Below, one piece after another: positions 40,798 through 50,370 of a DNA stretch of 64,000 nucleotides; position 1 is the stretch's first letter, and each line of letters begins with the position of its first letter. The position numbers and the translations under genes were made by a program. The notes beneath the pieces were generated by a model, which worked only from the letters and a program-made list of their open reading frames with translations, was not told where the DNA came from and ran no database searches. Source of the stretch: Hungatella effluvii (GTDB lineage Bacteria; Bacillota; Clostridia; Lachnospirales; Lachnospiraceae); contig NZ_QJKD01000007.1 in the NCBI RefSeq assembly GCF_003201875.1, positions 134,992 through 198,991 of the forward strand. Direction: 5' to 3'.

Positions 40798-42381
40798 CTA
40801 TTTAAAAGTCTGAAAACATTTCCGATCTTTATCAATATCGATCATGTTAAATGGCAGATACGGTCCGTTGCAGCATACAGGGATGCCCATCTGGATATCC
40901 GGGCTGTGTAAGTAGCAGGACTTACAGGCGCCGATCCCGCACCCGATCCGGGTACTGGCAAATACCATTGTACGCTCCTTTAAAGAATCAGCGGCGCAGT
41001 TCATAATGGATTCGAGCACCGGTACGTTGAGAGCCATATATATGGGATCGGATCCGTCCATCAGATGTTTCAGCGCCTGGGCTCCGTCGGATACGAAGTG
41101 TGCAACGGAAGGAAGCAGTTCTTTGGGAACCGCGCTTTGGGAACCAATCAGGAACAAAGTTGGTGTGGCGCAGGCGTGGATGAGCGGAGCCAGTAAATGA
41201 ATTGTAGCGGGTTCTGCCACAAATACAGCGTTTGTGCCGGGAGCACAGCCAATTCCGTTGGCTCCCCATATAGCGGTCTCAGCGCCGGTAGAGAGAGAAA
41301 AGAGTGAAGAGTTCTTTGCAGCGATCACCTTTAGACCCCGGTCAGTTGCTTCGTAGATCATGTATGGATAAGACCAGTGAAAACCGTCCCCCTGATTCTG
41401 GATCATAACAAACTGCCCAGGTTCATAAGTAAAATCCGGGTATTCCAGTTCCAGTAAGTGAAGCGGGCGGCCGTCATCGGCCGTCATCACCTGCACGGAT
41501 AAAACCGTGGAATCGAGTACGGGTATGTAATCAGCCGGCTTCCATACGCCATCTTTTTCCATTTCCTCCTGAAGCGGACGGGCCAGGGATAAGTACCGGT
41601 CCCATTCGGGAGCCCTGTTGTCTTCCTCTGTATAGGGGAGGTCAATGAAACCGAGCAGATTCTGATGCTTTAAAACGCTCATGGTTATAAGATCGGATAA
41701 GTTGTTAAATCCTGCGCCGCTGGTAGAAATATAGTCGGGACAATGATATTTTGACTGCCTGTAATACTGCTTTAGTTCTGGATCTGAAATCTCTTCCTGT
41801 GTGTCTGCAAATATCTCATCATAAAAGAGCCGCACAATTTTACCTGCTTCAACCACAATCTGAAGTCTTCCGGTTACACCTGGCTCCAGTTCTTTCGCCA
41901 GACCGTAATACCTGGCAGGGCTGGGATCCGACATGCGGGCAGCTATCTTTTCAGCGAGAGGCAGCATGGAACGCTTAATGCTGTTGGAGGCGCCGGCCAC
42001 CAGATCAAAGTCTCCGGTCAGACGGTTTGCGGCTACCATCTGTTTTTCCACACTTGTGATTCCATTGACCAGAACGACTCCCGTGACTGCGGTACGCTCT
42101 TTGGAAGCCTGGAAGAAGCCGTAGTCAGACAGGCGCTTGTCCACATTTTGAAAATGCCTCATATAGTAAGTGGGGCTGCACTGCTCATTGAATTCTACCA
42201 TGACGATGCGTCCGTCATCTGCCACCACTTCGAGGACGCCTAAGTGTCCGAGATCGCCGTTAAAGCAGGAAGAGAATCTGGCTTCTTCCCTATAGTAGCA
42301 GCCCTTGATTAATCCTTTTGGCGGCTGTACGCTCCAGGAGAGGCGATCTAAAATAGATACTGTTTTTTCCCGTTGTTTCAT
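40798..42381 (-). CDS. FMN_bind-like / PyrK-like fusion flavoprotein with [2Fe-2S] site
   Basis: A 527-residue soluble protein starting at 42381 after AGGAGG. Residues about 22-147 look like an FMN_bind domain ending in Asp126-LVAGAS132, close to the D-x-x-S/T-G-A-T/S flavinylation motif. Residues about 165-245 look like a second copy with STSGAG, lacking the Thr/Ser. Residues about 285-527 resemble PyrK: a ferredoxin-reductase-like fold (YEPGQFVMIQN) and a cluster motif Cys481-x4-Cys486-x2-Cys489 with Cys503/504. No signal peptide. It probably passes electrons between a PyrD-like partner and NAD(P) or another carrier. An ApbE gene closes the same island. I know no described protein with exactly this order. 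Confidence 0.7.
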   Translation of the reverse strand: MKQREKTVSILDRLSWSVQPPKGLIKGCYYREEARFSSCFNGDLGHLGVLEVVADDGRIVMVEFNEQCSPTYYMRHFQNVDKRLSDYGFFQASKERTAVTGVVLVNGITSVEKQMVAANRLTGDFDLVAGASNSIKRSMLPLAEKIAARMSDPSPARYYGLAKELEPGVTGRLQIVVEAGKIVRLFYDEIFADTQEEISDPELKQYYRQSKYHCPDYISTSGAGFNNLSDLITMSVLKHQNLLGFIDLPYTEEDNRAPEWDRYLSLARPLQEEMEKDGVWKPADYIPVLDSTVLSVQVMTADDGRPLHLLELEYPDFTYEPGQFVMIQNQGDGFHWSYPYMIYEATDRGLKVIAAKNSSLFSLSTGAETAIWGANGIGCAPGTNAVFVAEPATIHLLAPLIHACATPTLFLIGSQSAVPKELLPSVAHFVSDGAQALKHLMDGSDPIYMALNVPVLESIMNCAADSLKERTMVFASTRIGCGIGACKSCYLHSPDIQMGIPVCCNGPYLPFNMIDIDKDRKCFQTFK

Positions 42382-42449
42382 TAAAAAATCCTCCTTTTTT
42401 TCTTGAGTATTTCTCATTTGTATTGAGCATAATCCAGAAAAAATTGAAA

Positions 42450-42552
42450 TTCTATAACTGAACTGACTTGAATTATAAGTATTCTGACATATAGGGCGAT
42501 ATTATGTTATAATGTCATAAAAGTAGAAAATCAAGTCAAAAAAGTTATAGAA
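42450..42552. promoter_or_regulatory. Inverted AraC-type operator between flavin operon and ABC operon
   Basis: TTCTATAACT, 5 bases, GACTTGA (42450-42471) is repeated in inverse orientation as TCAAGTC, 5 bases, AGTTATAGAA (42531-42552), with no mismatch in the 17 conserved positions. The 22-bp two-part half-site fits an AraC-type regulator. Between them CTGACA (42484-42489) and TATAAT (42508-42513), 18 apart, form the plus-strand promoter; ATTATA at 42472-42477 could be the -10 for the minus strand. The response regulator at 47762 is the likely binder. Confidence 0.7.
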
Positions 42553-42611
42553 TAGTGGCCTTCCACCTGTTTATACTGAATATACAACGAAAGAAAGGAA
42601 GGGGAAACAAT

Positions 42612-44141
42612 ATGAAAAAAAGAACCCTGAAGAGAATCGCCAGCTTTACACTTAGCAGTATGATGACCGTGAGCCTGCTTTCCGGATGCGGCGGTGGGAA
42701 ACAGGCAGAGAGCCAGCCGGCAGCAGGCGAGGCAACAACCGAGCAGACGAAGGGAGAGGAAAAGGAAGAACCATATGTGGTTACCATGCTGACTCAGGGG
42801 GAGCAGCAGGAGGACCTTCCGAGAATTATGGAGAAGGTAAATGAAATTCTGGTCAGAGATCTGAATATGAAGCTGAATCTTTTGGTAGCGCCATATGGCA
42901 GCATAAATCAGCAGAGGCAGCTGATGCTGACCAGCGGGGAACCTCTGGACCTCGTTTACCTGGATGCCTCCTCGGCAATTGGTTTCATGAATAATGGCCA
43001 GATTATAGATTTGAGTGATCTTATTGATAAATATGGAACCAATATTAAGAAATACTGGGGGGATGAGGCGAAGTCTGCCAATATAGGTGGTTTTGTGTTT
43101 GGCGTCCCTAATTTAAATGAGGTGGGTAATATTCCGGCAATCGGAATGAGAAAAGACATAGTAGAAAAATATGACATTGATGTAGAGAGCATCAAATCGC
43201 TTGAGGATCTGGAGCCGGTTCTGGCTATGATTAAGGAGAAGGAGCCGACTATGACACCAGTTCACATCTGTGCGGACCAGCCGCCGATTTCACGCCAGCT
43301 CAGCGTGATTGATCCTCTGATTGACGGAATCGCCGTTCTGGATAACAGCGGGCAGGATACCACTACAATTATACCGGTTACCCAGAGCGAGGCCTATAAG
43401 GAGAAGTGTGAACTGTTCCATAAATGGTACCAGGCCGGATACATCAATCAGGATGCGGCAACTACTACGGTCCAGTTCGAATCTGCATTTAAGGCGGGCA
43501 GTACATTTTCCGCAATCATGGTCTGGCATCCCATGTCTCCCAAACAGTTTGGCGGCGTAGATATGGCTTATGCGTTTTTAGGGGAGCACAGAGCGTTATC
43601 GGGAGCTACCAGCAACGCGGATTACGGAATCGCCACTAATTCCCAGAACCCGGATAAAGCCATGCAGCTTCTGGATTACTTATATGGAAGTGAAGAGGTT
43701 GCACAGCTGTTAAACTGGGGTGAAGAAGGGAAAGATTGGGTATACGTCGACAAAGAACAGAATGTGGTCAGCTGGCCGGAAGGTGTGGACTCCAATAATG
43801 CAACGTATCATGCGCAGCTGTCCTGGGCTCTTCCCAATCAGTTTATGGCCAGCAGCTGGGAAGGCGTATGGGATCCGGATGTATTTGAGCAAATGTTAAA
43901 GTTTAATAAAGAGGGGAAGAAATCGAAGGGATTTGGCTTTGCATATAACACAGAGCCTGTGGAGACAGAGCTTACGGCACTGAAAAATGTGCAGGAGAAA
44001 TACCGTATTTCCCTGGAAACCGGCGCTGTGGATCCGGCTGAATATCTTCCTCAGTACGAAGAAGCCTTAAAGCAGGCGGGGCTGGACAAGCTGATCGAGG
44101 AGAAACAGAAGCAGTTTGACGAGTGGCTTGCGGCTCAATAG
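42612..44141 (+). CDS. ABC solute-binding lipoprotein (LplA/DUF3502 type)
   Basis: A 509-residue lipoprotein with the lipobox SLLSGC (Cys26) and a large two-lobed binding domain of the LplA class. The ATG at 42612 has AAGGAAGGGGAAAC upstream; an earlier ATG at 42555 lies in the leader. It is followed ten bases later by LplB- and LplC-type permeases. The substrate is unknown, and the divergent flavin enzymes suggest it may be the compound they reduce or oxidise. Confidence 0.88.
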   Translation: MKKRTLKRIASFTLSSMMTVSLLSGCGGGKQAESQPAAGEATTEQTKGEEKEEPYVVTMLTQGEQQEDLPRIMEKVNEILVRDLNMKLNLLVAPYGSINQQRQLMLTSGEPLDLVYLDASSAIGFMNNGQIIDLSDLIDKYGTNIKKYWGDEAKSANIGGFVFGVPNLNEVGNIPAIGMRKDIVEKYDIDVESIKSLEDLEPVLAMIKEKEPTMTPVHICADQPPISRQLSVIDPLIDGIAVLDNSGQDTTTIIPVTQSEAYKEKCELFHKWYQAGYINQDAATTTVQFESAFKAGSTFSAIMVWHPMSPKQFGGVDMAYAFLGEHRALSGATSNADYGIATNSQNPDKAMQLLDYLYGSEEVAQLLNWGEEGKDWVYVDKEQNVVSWPEGVDSNNATYHAQLSWALPNQFMASSWEGVWDPDVFEQMLKFNKEGKKSKGFGFAYNTEPVETELTALKNVQEKYRISLETGAVDPAEYLPQYEEALKQAGLDKLIEEKQKQFDEWLAAQ

Positions 44142-44150
44142 GAAAATACC

Positions 44151-45080
44151 ATGGATGAAAAAGTGAGAAAAAGAAAGTTCCGGTGGAAAAAATGGATTCC
44201 AATATTTGTTATGATGTCACCAGGGCTGATCTATCTGTTTATCAATAATTATATCCCCATTTTCGGGCTGGTAATTGCCTTTAAAAAGGTGGATTTCCGT
44301 GTGGGTATCATGAACAGCCCATGGGCGGGGCTTTCAAATTTTACATATTTATTCAAGACACCGGATGCCTTTATTATTACACGAAACACACTGCTGTACA
44401 ATGTAGCTTTCATTGCAATTAATACCGGCTTGAGCCTGACTTTTGCGATATTTATTAACGATATGAAAAATAAGTATTGCAAGAAGATCTATCAGTCAGC
44501 GGTGCTGCTTCCTTACCTGATGTCCGTTGTTATCATCGGTTATATCGTCTACGCACTGTTAAGCCCGGACAAGGGAATGATTAACAACAGTATATTAAAA
44601 CCGATGGGGAAATCTCCTGTTTCCTGGTACATGGAGCCAAAGTACTGGCCGTTTATCCTAATTCTGGTAAATGCCTGGAAGGGAGTGGGATATAACTGTC
44701 TGGTATTTATTGCTGGACTGGCTGGAATCTCGCCGGGGTATTACGAAGCTGCACAGTTAGACGGGGCGACAAAATGGCAGCAGATAAAATACATAACACT
44801 GCCATGTATGAAGACCACGATTATTACTCTGGTCCTGTTGAACATCGGAAGAATTTTTTATTCCGATTTTGGCCTGTTTTACCAGATTCCGATGAATTCG
44901 GGTGCCTTGTTTGACGTGACGAATACAATTGACACGTATGTATACAGGAGCATGCTTCAACTTGGAAATATCGGCATGGCATCAGCCGCGGGCTTCTACC
45001 AGTCGCTGGTTGGGTTTACGCTGATTTTAATCTGTAACTTTATCGTCAGAAAAATTGATCGGGACAGCGCATTATTTTAG
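44151..45080 (+). CDS. ABC permease, LplB type
   Basis: A 309-residue permease with six helices and the EAA loop EAAQLDGATKWQQIKYITLP. It starts ten bases after the binding-protein stop. No ATPase gene lies in this operon. Confidence 0.9.
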   Translation: MDEKVRKRKFRWKKWIPIFVMMSPGLIYLFINNYIPIFGLVIAFKKVDFRVGIMNSPWAGLSNFTYLFKTPDAFIITRNTLLYNVAFIAINTGLSLTFAIFINDMKNKYCKKIYQSAVLLPYLMSVVIIGYIVYALLSPDKGMINNSILKPMGKSPVSWYMEPKYWPFILILVNAWKGVGYNCLVFIAGLAGISPGYYEAAQLDGATKWQQIKYITLPCMKTTIITLVLLNIGRIFYSDFGLFYQIPMNSGALFDVTNTIDTYVYRSMLQLGNIGMASAAGFYQSLVGFTLILICNFIVRKIDRDSALF

Positions 45081-45095
45081 AGGGGAGGGGAAGAT

Positions 45096-45992
45096 ATGAG
45101 ATCAAAAGACCAGAAAATATTTAATCTGATTTCCCATACCGTCATGATTCTCGTGACCGTTATGGCGGTACTTCCCTTTGTACTCGTGTTTCTCTCCTCC
45201 GTAACGGAAGAGAATACATTGGTGCTGAACGGATATTCCTTTTTTCCAGAGAAATTCAGTCTGTATGCCTATGAATACATTGTTATGAAGGGGAAAAAGA
45301 TATTCAGGGCGTATGCGGTTACCTTGTTTGTCACTGTGGTCGGTACAAGTATCAATGTGATGATTTCGGCCATGCTGGCATATCCTCTTTCCCTAAAGGA
45401 TCTGCCGGGGAAACGGATTTTTACCTTTTATGTGGTATTCACGCTGCTGTTTAACGGCGGACTGGTGCCGACATATTTGATGTATACCTCAGCTTTTAAC
45501 GTGAAAAATACTATTTTTGCCCTGATTGTTCCCAACCTTTTGATGCACACGATGAATGTACTTTTGATGAGAACGTATTACAGTACCAGTATTCCCGCGG
45601 AATTGTTTGAGGCGTCGGAAATTGACGGGGCGAGCCAGTTTAAGATATTTGGCAGTATTATTTTGCCGCTGGGAAAACCAATAGCGGTAACCATGGCTTT
45701 GTTTTCGGGCCTCAGCTATTGGAATGACTGGACCAACGGCCTTTACTACCTGACTGGTTATGATGGAGAGAAACTCTATAGTATTCAGAACTTCCTAAAT
45801 AAAGTGGTGACAGATATCCAGTACCTGAACTCCAGCCAGGTTGGCTCAAATTCAGATATTCTGGCTAAACTTCCAACAGTTTCTGTCCGGATGGCAATTG
45901 CATTTGTGGCTATGATTCCGATTTTGGTGTTGTTTCCATTTTTACAGAAATACTTTTCCAAGGGGATTGCGATGGGAGCTGTCAAAGGTTAA
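45096..45992 (+). CDS. ABC permease, LplC type
   Basis: A 298-residue permease with six helices, the EAA loop EASEIDGASQFKIFGSIILP and the tail KYFSKGIAMGAVKG. GGGGAGGGG lies before the ATG. Completes the importer of the flavin island. Confidence 0.9.
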   Translation: MRSKDQKIFNLISHTVMILVTVMAVLPFVLVFLSSVTEENTLVLNGYSFFPEKFSLYAYEYIVMKGKKIFRAYAVTLFVTVVGTSINVMISAMLAYPLSLKDLPGKRIFTFYVVFTLLFNGGLVPTYLMYTSAFNVKNTIFALIVPNLLMHTMNVLLMRTYYSTSIPAELFEASEIDGASQFKIFGSIILPLGKPIAVTMALFSGLSYWNDWTNGLYYLTGYDGEKLYSIQNFLNKVVTDIQYLNSSQVGSNSDILAKLPTVSVRMAIAFVAMIPILVLFPFLQKYFSKGIAMGAVKG

Positions 45993-46035
45993 GCTGTTAG
46001 CAGATGATGCGCTGCATCAGGGGGGAGGACTTTGT

Positions 46036-47784
46036 ATGAGGACAGAAAAGAGGACCGGGAATTCAATATCCAGCCGTTTAAGGCGGCTGATGATGATTCT
46101 CGTGCCTCTTTCTGCCCTTTATATCGGAATCAGCGTAGCCAGCACTTATTACTTTAAAAAGCAGATTGTGAGCTATGCCGAGACATTTGTGGACTTCTAT
46201 ATTGATAAAATTGAGAATACAGTTACAAACATCAACCGGCGTATGAGCATGCTAATCCTGGGGGAAGGCGAGACGGAGATTGAGCTGGATTCCTATATCA
46301 ACAGTATTAAGACAACTGATAACATCGCCTTTCGGAATTACTTTATTGGAAAACTGCGGGACGTCTTTCGCATGTATTCCATGGAGTATGGAAGCGAATA
46401 TCAGTTTTTTGCCTTTTTTCCGGAGGGAAAACAGTATGTCGGTGCCAATGCGAATGATAAACTGGGACAGGATGTCTGGGAGCAGTACCGGGATGATATC
46501 ACACATAGACTGGAGGGAGAGACGCTGGTCCCCAACTCCGGGAGCCAGTACTGGCAGTTTGTCGAGGGAAGCGGCGGCTGCAATTATATTATAAAATTTT
46601 ACAGCATCCGGGAAGTCTATGTTGGATGCTGGATCCGGCCGGATGACCTTATCGCGCCGCTGGAAAATGCGGTAAAGGACGGAAAAACCACAGCGTTGCT
46701 CTTTGACCAGAATAACCGGTGCATTGCAGGGGAGCGTACCATGGAGCCGGATACGATCACGATCGAACGGCGGTTCAGCAATCTGCCGTTTTCTGTGCGT
46801 TTGACTGTTCATGATTACGGTCTGTTTCAAAAGACATTTCTGATGCAGATGGGGCTCGTCTTTCTGGCACTGGCCATGCTTTTCATTACACTGTGCAGTA
46901 TTTATTTTTTGTATAATAAAGTGTTAAAACCTATCAAAAAGTTTTCTAATAATCTGGAGCGGTTAAGCCGGGGCAAGACAGGGCTGGAGGAGATAAGCAG
47001 CAGTGAGCTGTCGGAACTGGAGCAGGCCAATGCAGAATTCCGGCAATTGCTGCAGAAGATCAGCATGCTGCAGGAGGAGGTGTACGAAGGGGAAATAAAG
47101 AAACAGCTGATGTATATGGAGTACTTAAAGCTTCAGATTGAACCGCATTTTTATTTGAACTGTCTAAACTTTATCTACAATACAATCGATTTGGGCAAAT
47201 ACACCCAGGCCAGTAGGATGTCGGTCATGACAGCCGAATATATGAGGTATTTATTTAATAATGGCCGGGATTTTGTGTGTATCTGGGAAGAACTGGAGCA
47301 TATCGGCCATTATTTAGAGATTCAGAAGCTGAGATTTGAGCACGCGTTTGATTACTATCTGGAGCAGGAGGATGAGACGAGGGAGGCCAGAATACCGCCG
47401 CTGGTGATCCAGACATTTGTAGAGAATTGCATAAAGTATGCGGTTGACTTAGATTCCGTTTTACAGATTACAGTTACCGTATTTTCGGAGGAAATGAACG
47501 GGTTTCCCTATACAAATATCTGTATTACAGACAGCGGACCGGGATTCTCGGCACAGATACTGGAGCAGCTGGCGGATCAGAAGAAATATATGGAGGAGGA
47601 AACAGGGCATATCGGCATATCGAATACGATTAAACGTCTGTACTATACTTATGGTGACCGGGCCAGTATCAGTTTCTATAACGGACCGGTAAAGGGCGCT
47701 GTTGTCGATATTCATATTCCATATACCGTAAAAGCGGCTTTAGAAAAGGGGGATGAGCCGGATGAATCTGCTGATTGTGGATGA
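46036..47784 (+). CDS. YesM-type sensor histidine kinase
   Basis: A 582-residue membrane kinase beginning at 46036 after GGGGGAGGA. Helix 1 is at about 16-36, an extracytoplasmic sensor at about 37-270, helix 2 at about 272-296, HAMP next, then QIEPHFYLNCLNFIYN (phospho-His region) and an ATPase domain with QTFVENCIKYAV and DSGPGFS. The usual INPHFLYN is changed to IEPHFYLN but keeps the His. It overlaps the response regulator gene by about 23 bases. Senses the island's substrate or its binding protein. Confidence 0.92.
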   Translation: MRTEKRTGNSISSRLRRLMMILVPLSALYIGISVASTYYFKKQIVSYAETFVDFYIDKIENTVTNINRRMSMLILGEGETEIELDSYINSIKTTDNIAFRNYFIGKLRDVFRMYSMEYGSEYQFFAFFPEGKQYVGANANDKLGQDVWEQYRDDITHRLEGETLVPNSGSQYWQFVEGSGGCNYIIKFYSIREVYVGCWIRPDDLIAPLENAVKDGKTTALLFDQNNRCIAGERTMEPDTITIERRFSNLPFSVRLTVHDYGLFQKTFLMQMGLVFLALAMLFITLCSIYFLYNKVLKPIKKFSNNLERLSRGKTGLEEISSSELSELEQANAEFRQLLQKISMLQEEVYEGEIKKQLMYMEYLKLQIEPHFYLNCLNFIYNTIDLGKYTQASRMSVMTAEYMRYLFNNGRDFVCIWEELEHIGHYLEIQKLRFEHAFDYYLEQEDETREARIPPLVIQTFVENCIKYAVDLDSVLQITVTVFSEEMNGFPYTNICITDSGPGFSAQILEQLADQKKYMEEETGHIGISNTIKRLYYTYGDRASISFYNGPVKGAVVDIHIPYTVKAALEKGDEPDESADCG

Positions 47785-49381
47785 TGATCTTCATGTAATT
47801 GAGGGGATCGAACGTAATTTAGACTGGGAGCGGCTGCATATCGACCAGGCTTTCCAAGCGCTGGGGGTTCCTGCGGCTAAGAAGGTGCTGTCTTCCAATC
47901 CGATCGATGTCATGATCTGTGACATTGAGATGCCTCAGGAGACGGGGCTTGACCTGTTGGAATGGATTCGGGAGGAGGGATTTCCAATTCAGGCGATCTT
48001 TCTCACCAGCTATGCCAAATTTGAATATGCACAGAGGGCGATTAAGCTTGAGAGCCTGGAATATATACTAAAACCCGTAGACTATGGACAGCTGGAAAAG
48101 GCAGTAGTCCTGGCGGTAGAGCGGTCCTTAAAGAGCAGGCAGAATGAGGCGTTTAAAGAGAGCAGCCGGTACTGGGAGCAGAACCGTCAGAATGTTGTGG
48201 AGTATTTCTGGACTGGTGTGCTGGCAGGGAACGCTTTATCAGACGAGGAGGAGTTAAACTGTAAAATAGAGGAATGCGGCCTCGATTACATTCGTGGAAA
48301 GGTGTTTCTTCCAATTGTAATACAGATGGTCCGTGACGTGGCGGAATCATATGCAGGGCTGGCGGATGCGGTAGATGCTTTGTGTACGAATTGTCTGGAA
48401 GATAATACAGATGATGGCGTGGAGGCATATGAATTTCATGCAAAAATATCAGATCATATGTATTTTCTTATGCTGAGAGCCAGGATGAATTCGGATCCGG
48501 ATGTATTAAGGCGCGACGTAGAACGCTTTATGGCTTTCTTTATGGAGGGAATGGGAAGGGCGGAGCTGAATGTGCTCTGCGGAGTGGGTATGTGGAGTAC
48601 TGCAAATCTTGTTTATGAAGATGTGAGCTGTATCTATACCATGATGTATGAATCGCCGCGAAATAAAAAGAAGGTTCTGTACCTTCAGGAATACGAGCCC
48701 GTCAGCATGATGTATGAGGTACCGGACCTTAAAAACTGGTGGGATATGATGAAATATGGACAGACAGGAGAATTGAAGGAAGCGGTGGAGCGTTACCTGG
48801 ATATTCTGGCCGGTCAGCAGAAGCTCAGTTCCAGAAATTTGCAGCAGCTGGGACTGGATCTTACCCAGATGGTGTATTCCTGGCTGGGATCTATGAATAT
48901 ATACGCCCATATGCTGTTTGACAATGAGGAAAACAATAAGATCTACGGAAGAGCAGCACTCTCCTCCCATAATATGATGCAGTATCTGGAGTACCTTCTG
49001 TCCAAGGCAATGGAATATAAAGATGTAGTAGAGCGCCCCCATACGATTGTAGATACGATCAGGGACTATATGGACCACCATTTTCAGGAAAACTTATCGC
49101 GGGATGATTTGAGCCGTCTGGTATTTTTAAATCCAGATTATTTGTCCCGCCTGTTTAAAAAGGAGATGGGGCTGTCCATCAGCAGTTATCTGATACAAAA
49201 ACGGATTGATCTGGCAAAAGAACTGCTCTCTACGACCAGAACGCCGGTAAGTGTTATATCATCGCAGGCAGGCTACGATAATTTTGCTTATTTTACTAAG
49301 GTGTTTAAAGAGAAGACTGGTATGTCACCCAATGAATACAGGAAGAACTGTCAAAGTGCTGACGGGAGGGATAGGAGATAA
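47762..49381 (+). CDS. YesN-type AraC response regulator
   Basis: A 539-residue regulator: receiver domain (1-120; phospho-Asp54 in CDIEMPQE), long linker, C-terminal AraC domain (about 430-530) with ENLSRDDLSRLVFLNPDYL and PVSVISSQAGYDNFAYF. The start at 47762 gives MNLLIVDDD and better spacing from AAAGGGGG; an ATG three codons earlier (47753) is possible. It overlaps the kinase gene. It is the best candidate to bind the inverted operator at 42450-42552 and so drive both the ABC and flavin operons. Confidence 0.92.
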   Translation: MNLLIVDDDLHVIEGIERNLDWERLHIDQAFQALGVPAAKKVLSSNPIDVMICDIEMPQETGLDLLEWIREEGFPIQAIFLTSYAKFEYAQRAIKLESLEYILKPVDYGQLEKAVVLAVERSLKSRQNEAFKESSRYWEQNRQNVVEYFWTGVLAGNALSDEEELNCKIEECGLDYIRGKVFLPIVIQMVRDVAESYAGLADAVDALCTNCLEDNTDDGVEAYEFHAKISDHMYFLMLRARMNSDPDVLRRDVERFMAFFMEGMGRAELNVLCGVGMWSTANLVYEDVSCIYTMMYESPRNKKKVLYLQEYEPVSMMYEVPDLKNWWDMMKYGQTGELKEAVERYLDILAGQQKLSSRNLQQLGLDLTQMVYSWLGSMNIYAHMLFDNEENNKIYGRAALSSHNMMQYLEYLLSKAMEYKDVVERPHTIVDTIRDYMDHHFQENLSRDDLSRLVFLNPDYLSRLFKKEMGLSISSYLIQKRIDLAKELLSTTRTPVSVISSQAGYDNFAYFTKVFKEKTGMSPNEYRKNCQSADGRDRR

Positions 49382-49389
49382 AAGCGAAA

Positions 49390-50319
49390 ATGCGGGAAGT
49401 GAATTTCTATGCTTATGAGACGTACTGCATGGTTCGGATAGAGGAACGACCGGACGGACCGGAAGTGCTGTCGGCGTGCCGTGACATCGCCATGCGGGTG
49501 GAGCAGACTCTGAATATGTATGATGACGAGTCTGAGCTGTCGGCGATGTGTCGGAATTATTGTCCTGGCGTGCCGTATGGCGTCTCAGAAATGCTTTTCT
49601 ATTTCTTGAATATCAATTTAAATATGGCGGAGCTCTGCGAAGGGGCTTTTGATCCCACCGTCGGAGCTCTGGTCAGAAAATGGGGAATCGGTTCGGGAAA
49701 AAACGTGATTCCTACAGAAGCGGAACTTGCTGCCCTTATGAAAAGGACCGGATACCAACATATCCGACTGCTCCCGGAGCAGTGTACCGCAGTGATTGAT
49801 ATTGGAGGGATCATTATAGATCCGGGAGCATCAGGAAAGGGATTCGCCATTGATTTGATTGTAGATTATTTAAAAGAAAAAAAGGTGCGCAGTGCGTGTC
49901 TCGACTTTGGCGGAAACTTATATGTGATGGGAAGTAATATTGAAGAAAATGAGACACATGGTGTGGAAAAACCGGGAAACGGGGCCTGGAATATTGGTAT
50001 CCGCCACCCGGATGATCCGGGAAAAATAATGGCGCAGGTGTATGCAAAAGATCAGGCTGTTTCCACTTCTTCCTGGTATGAACATCATTTTAAACGGGCG
50101 GGGCACATCTATAGCCATCTGATCGACCCATCTAACGGAAAAACGGTGGAATCAGGACTGTCGAGTGTGACCGTGCTGTGTGACCGTGCCATTTATGCGG
50201 ATATTATTTCGACGGCGTTGTATGTGCTGGGAGAGGAGAAGGGGAAAGACGTTATCGGGAAGCTGTATAAACGGACAGGAATTCAGACGGATTACCTAGC
50301 CTGCAAGTACAAAAGATGA
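49390..50319 (+). CDS. apbE: ApbE-family FAD:protein FMN transferase, apparently cytosolic
   Basis: A 309-residue enzyme that attaches FMN covalently to Thr/Ser of FMN_bind domains. Family blocks are present: FDPTVGALVRKWG, IDIGGIIIDPGASGKGFAID, CLDFGGNLYVMG, HLIDPSNGK and ADIISTALYVLG. The DxGGxxKGxAxD block carries about six extra residues. The N-terminus (MREVNFYAYETY) has neither signal peptide nor lipobox, unlike most exported ApbE proteins. The ATG lies eight bases after the response regulator stop, so it is co-transcribed with the importer and two-component system. The likely target is the FMN_bind-PyrK fusion at 40798. Confidence 0.85.
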   Translation: MREVNFYAYETYCMVRIEERPDGPEVLSACRDIAMRVEQTLNMYDDESELSAMCRNYCPGVPYGVSEMLFYFLNINLNMAELCEGAFDPTVGALVRKWGIGSGKNVIPTEAELAALMKRTGYQHIRLLPEQCTAVIDIGGIIIDPGASGKGFAIDLIVDYLKEKKVRSACLDFGGNLYVMGSNIEENETHGVEKPGNGAWNIGIRHPDDPGKIMAQVYAKDQAVSTSSWYEHHFKRAGHIYSHLIDPSNGKTVESGLSSVTVLCDRAIYADIISTALYVLGEEKGKDVIGKLYKRTGIQTDYLACKYKR

Positions 50320-50370
50320 TTGTAAAGTGATCCTGTATAGGGTATAATTTCAACGCTGTACTGGAAGAGA

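Noticed and set aside
42382..42611. Known riboswitch (for example FMN) in front of the flavin island
   Set aside because: None of the conserved FMN-riboswitch blocks (AGGGYR-type ends, YAYAGC core) is visible; the gap is explained by operator and promoter sequences.
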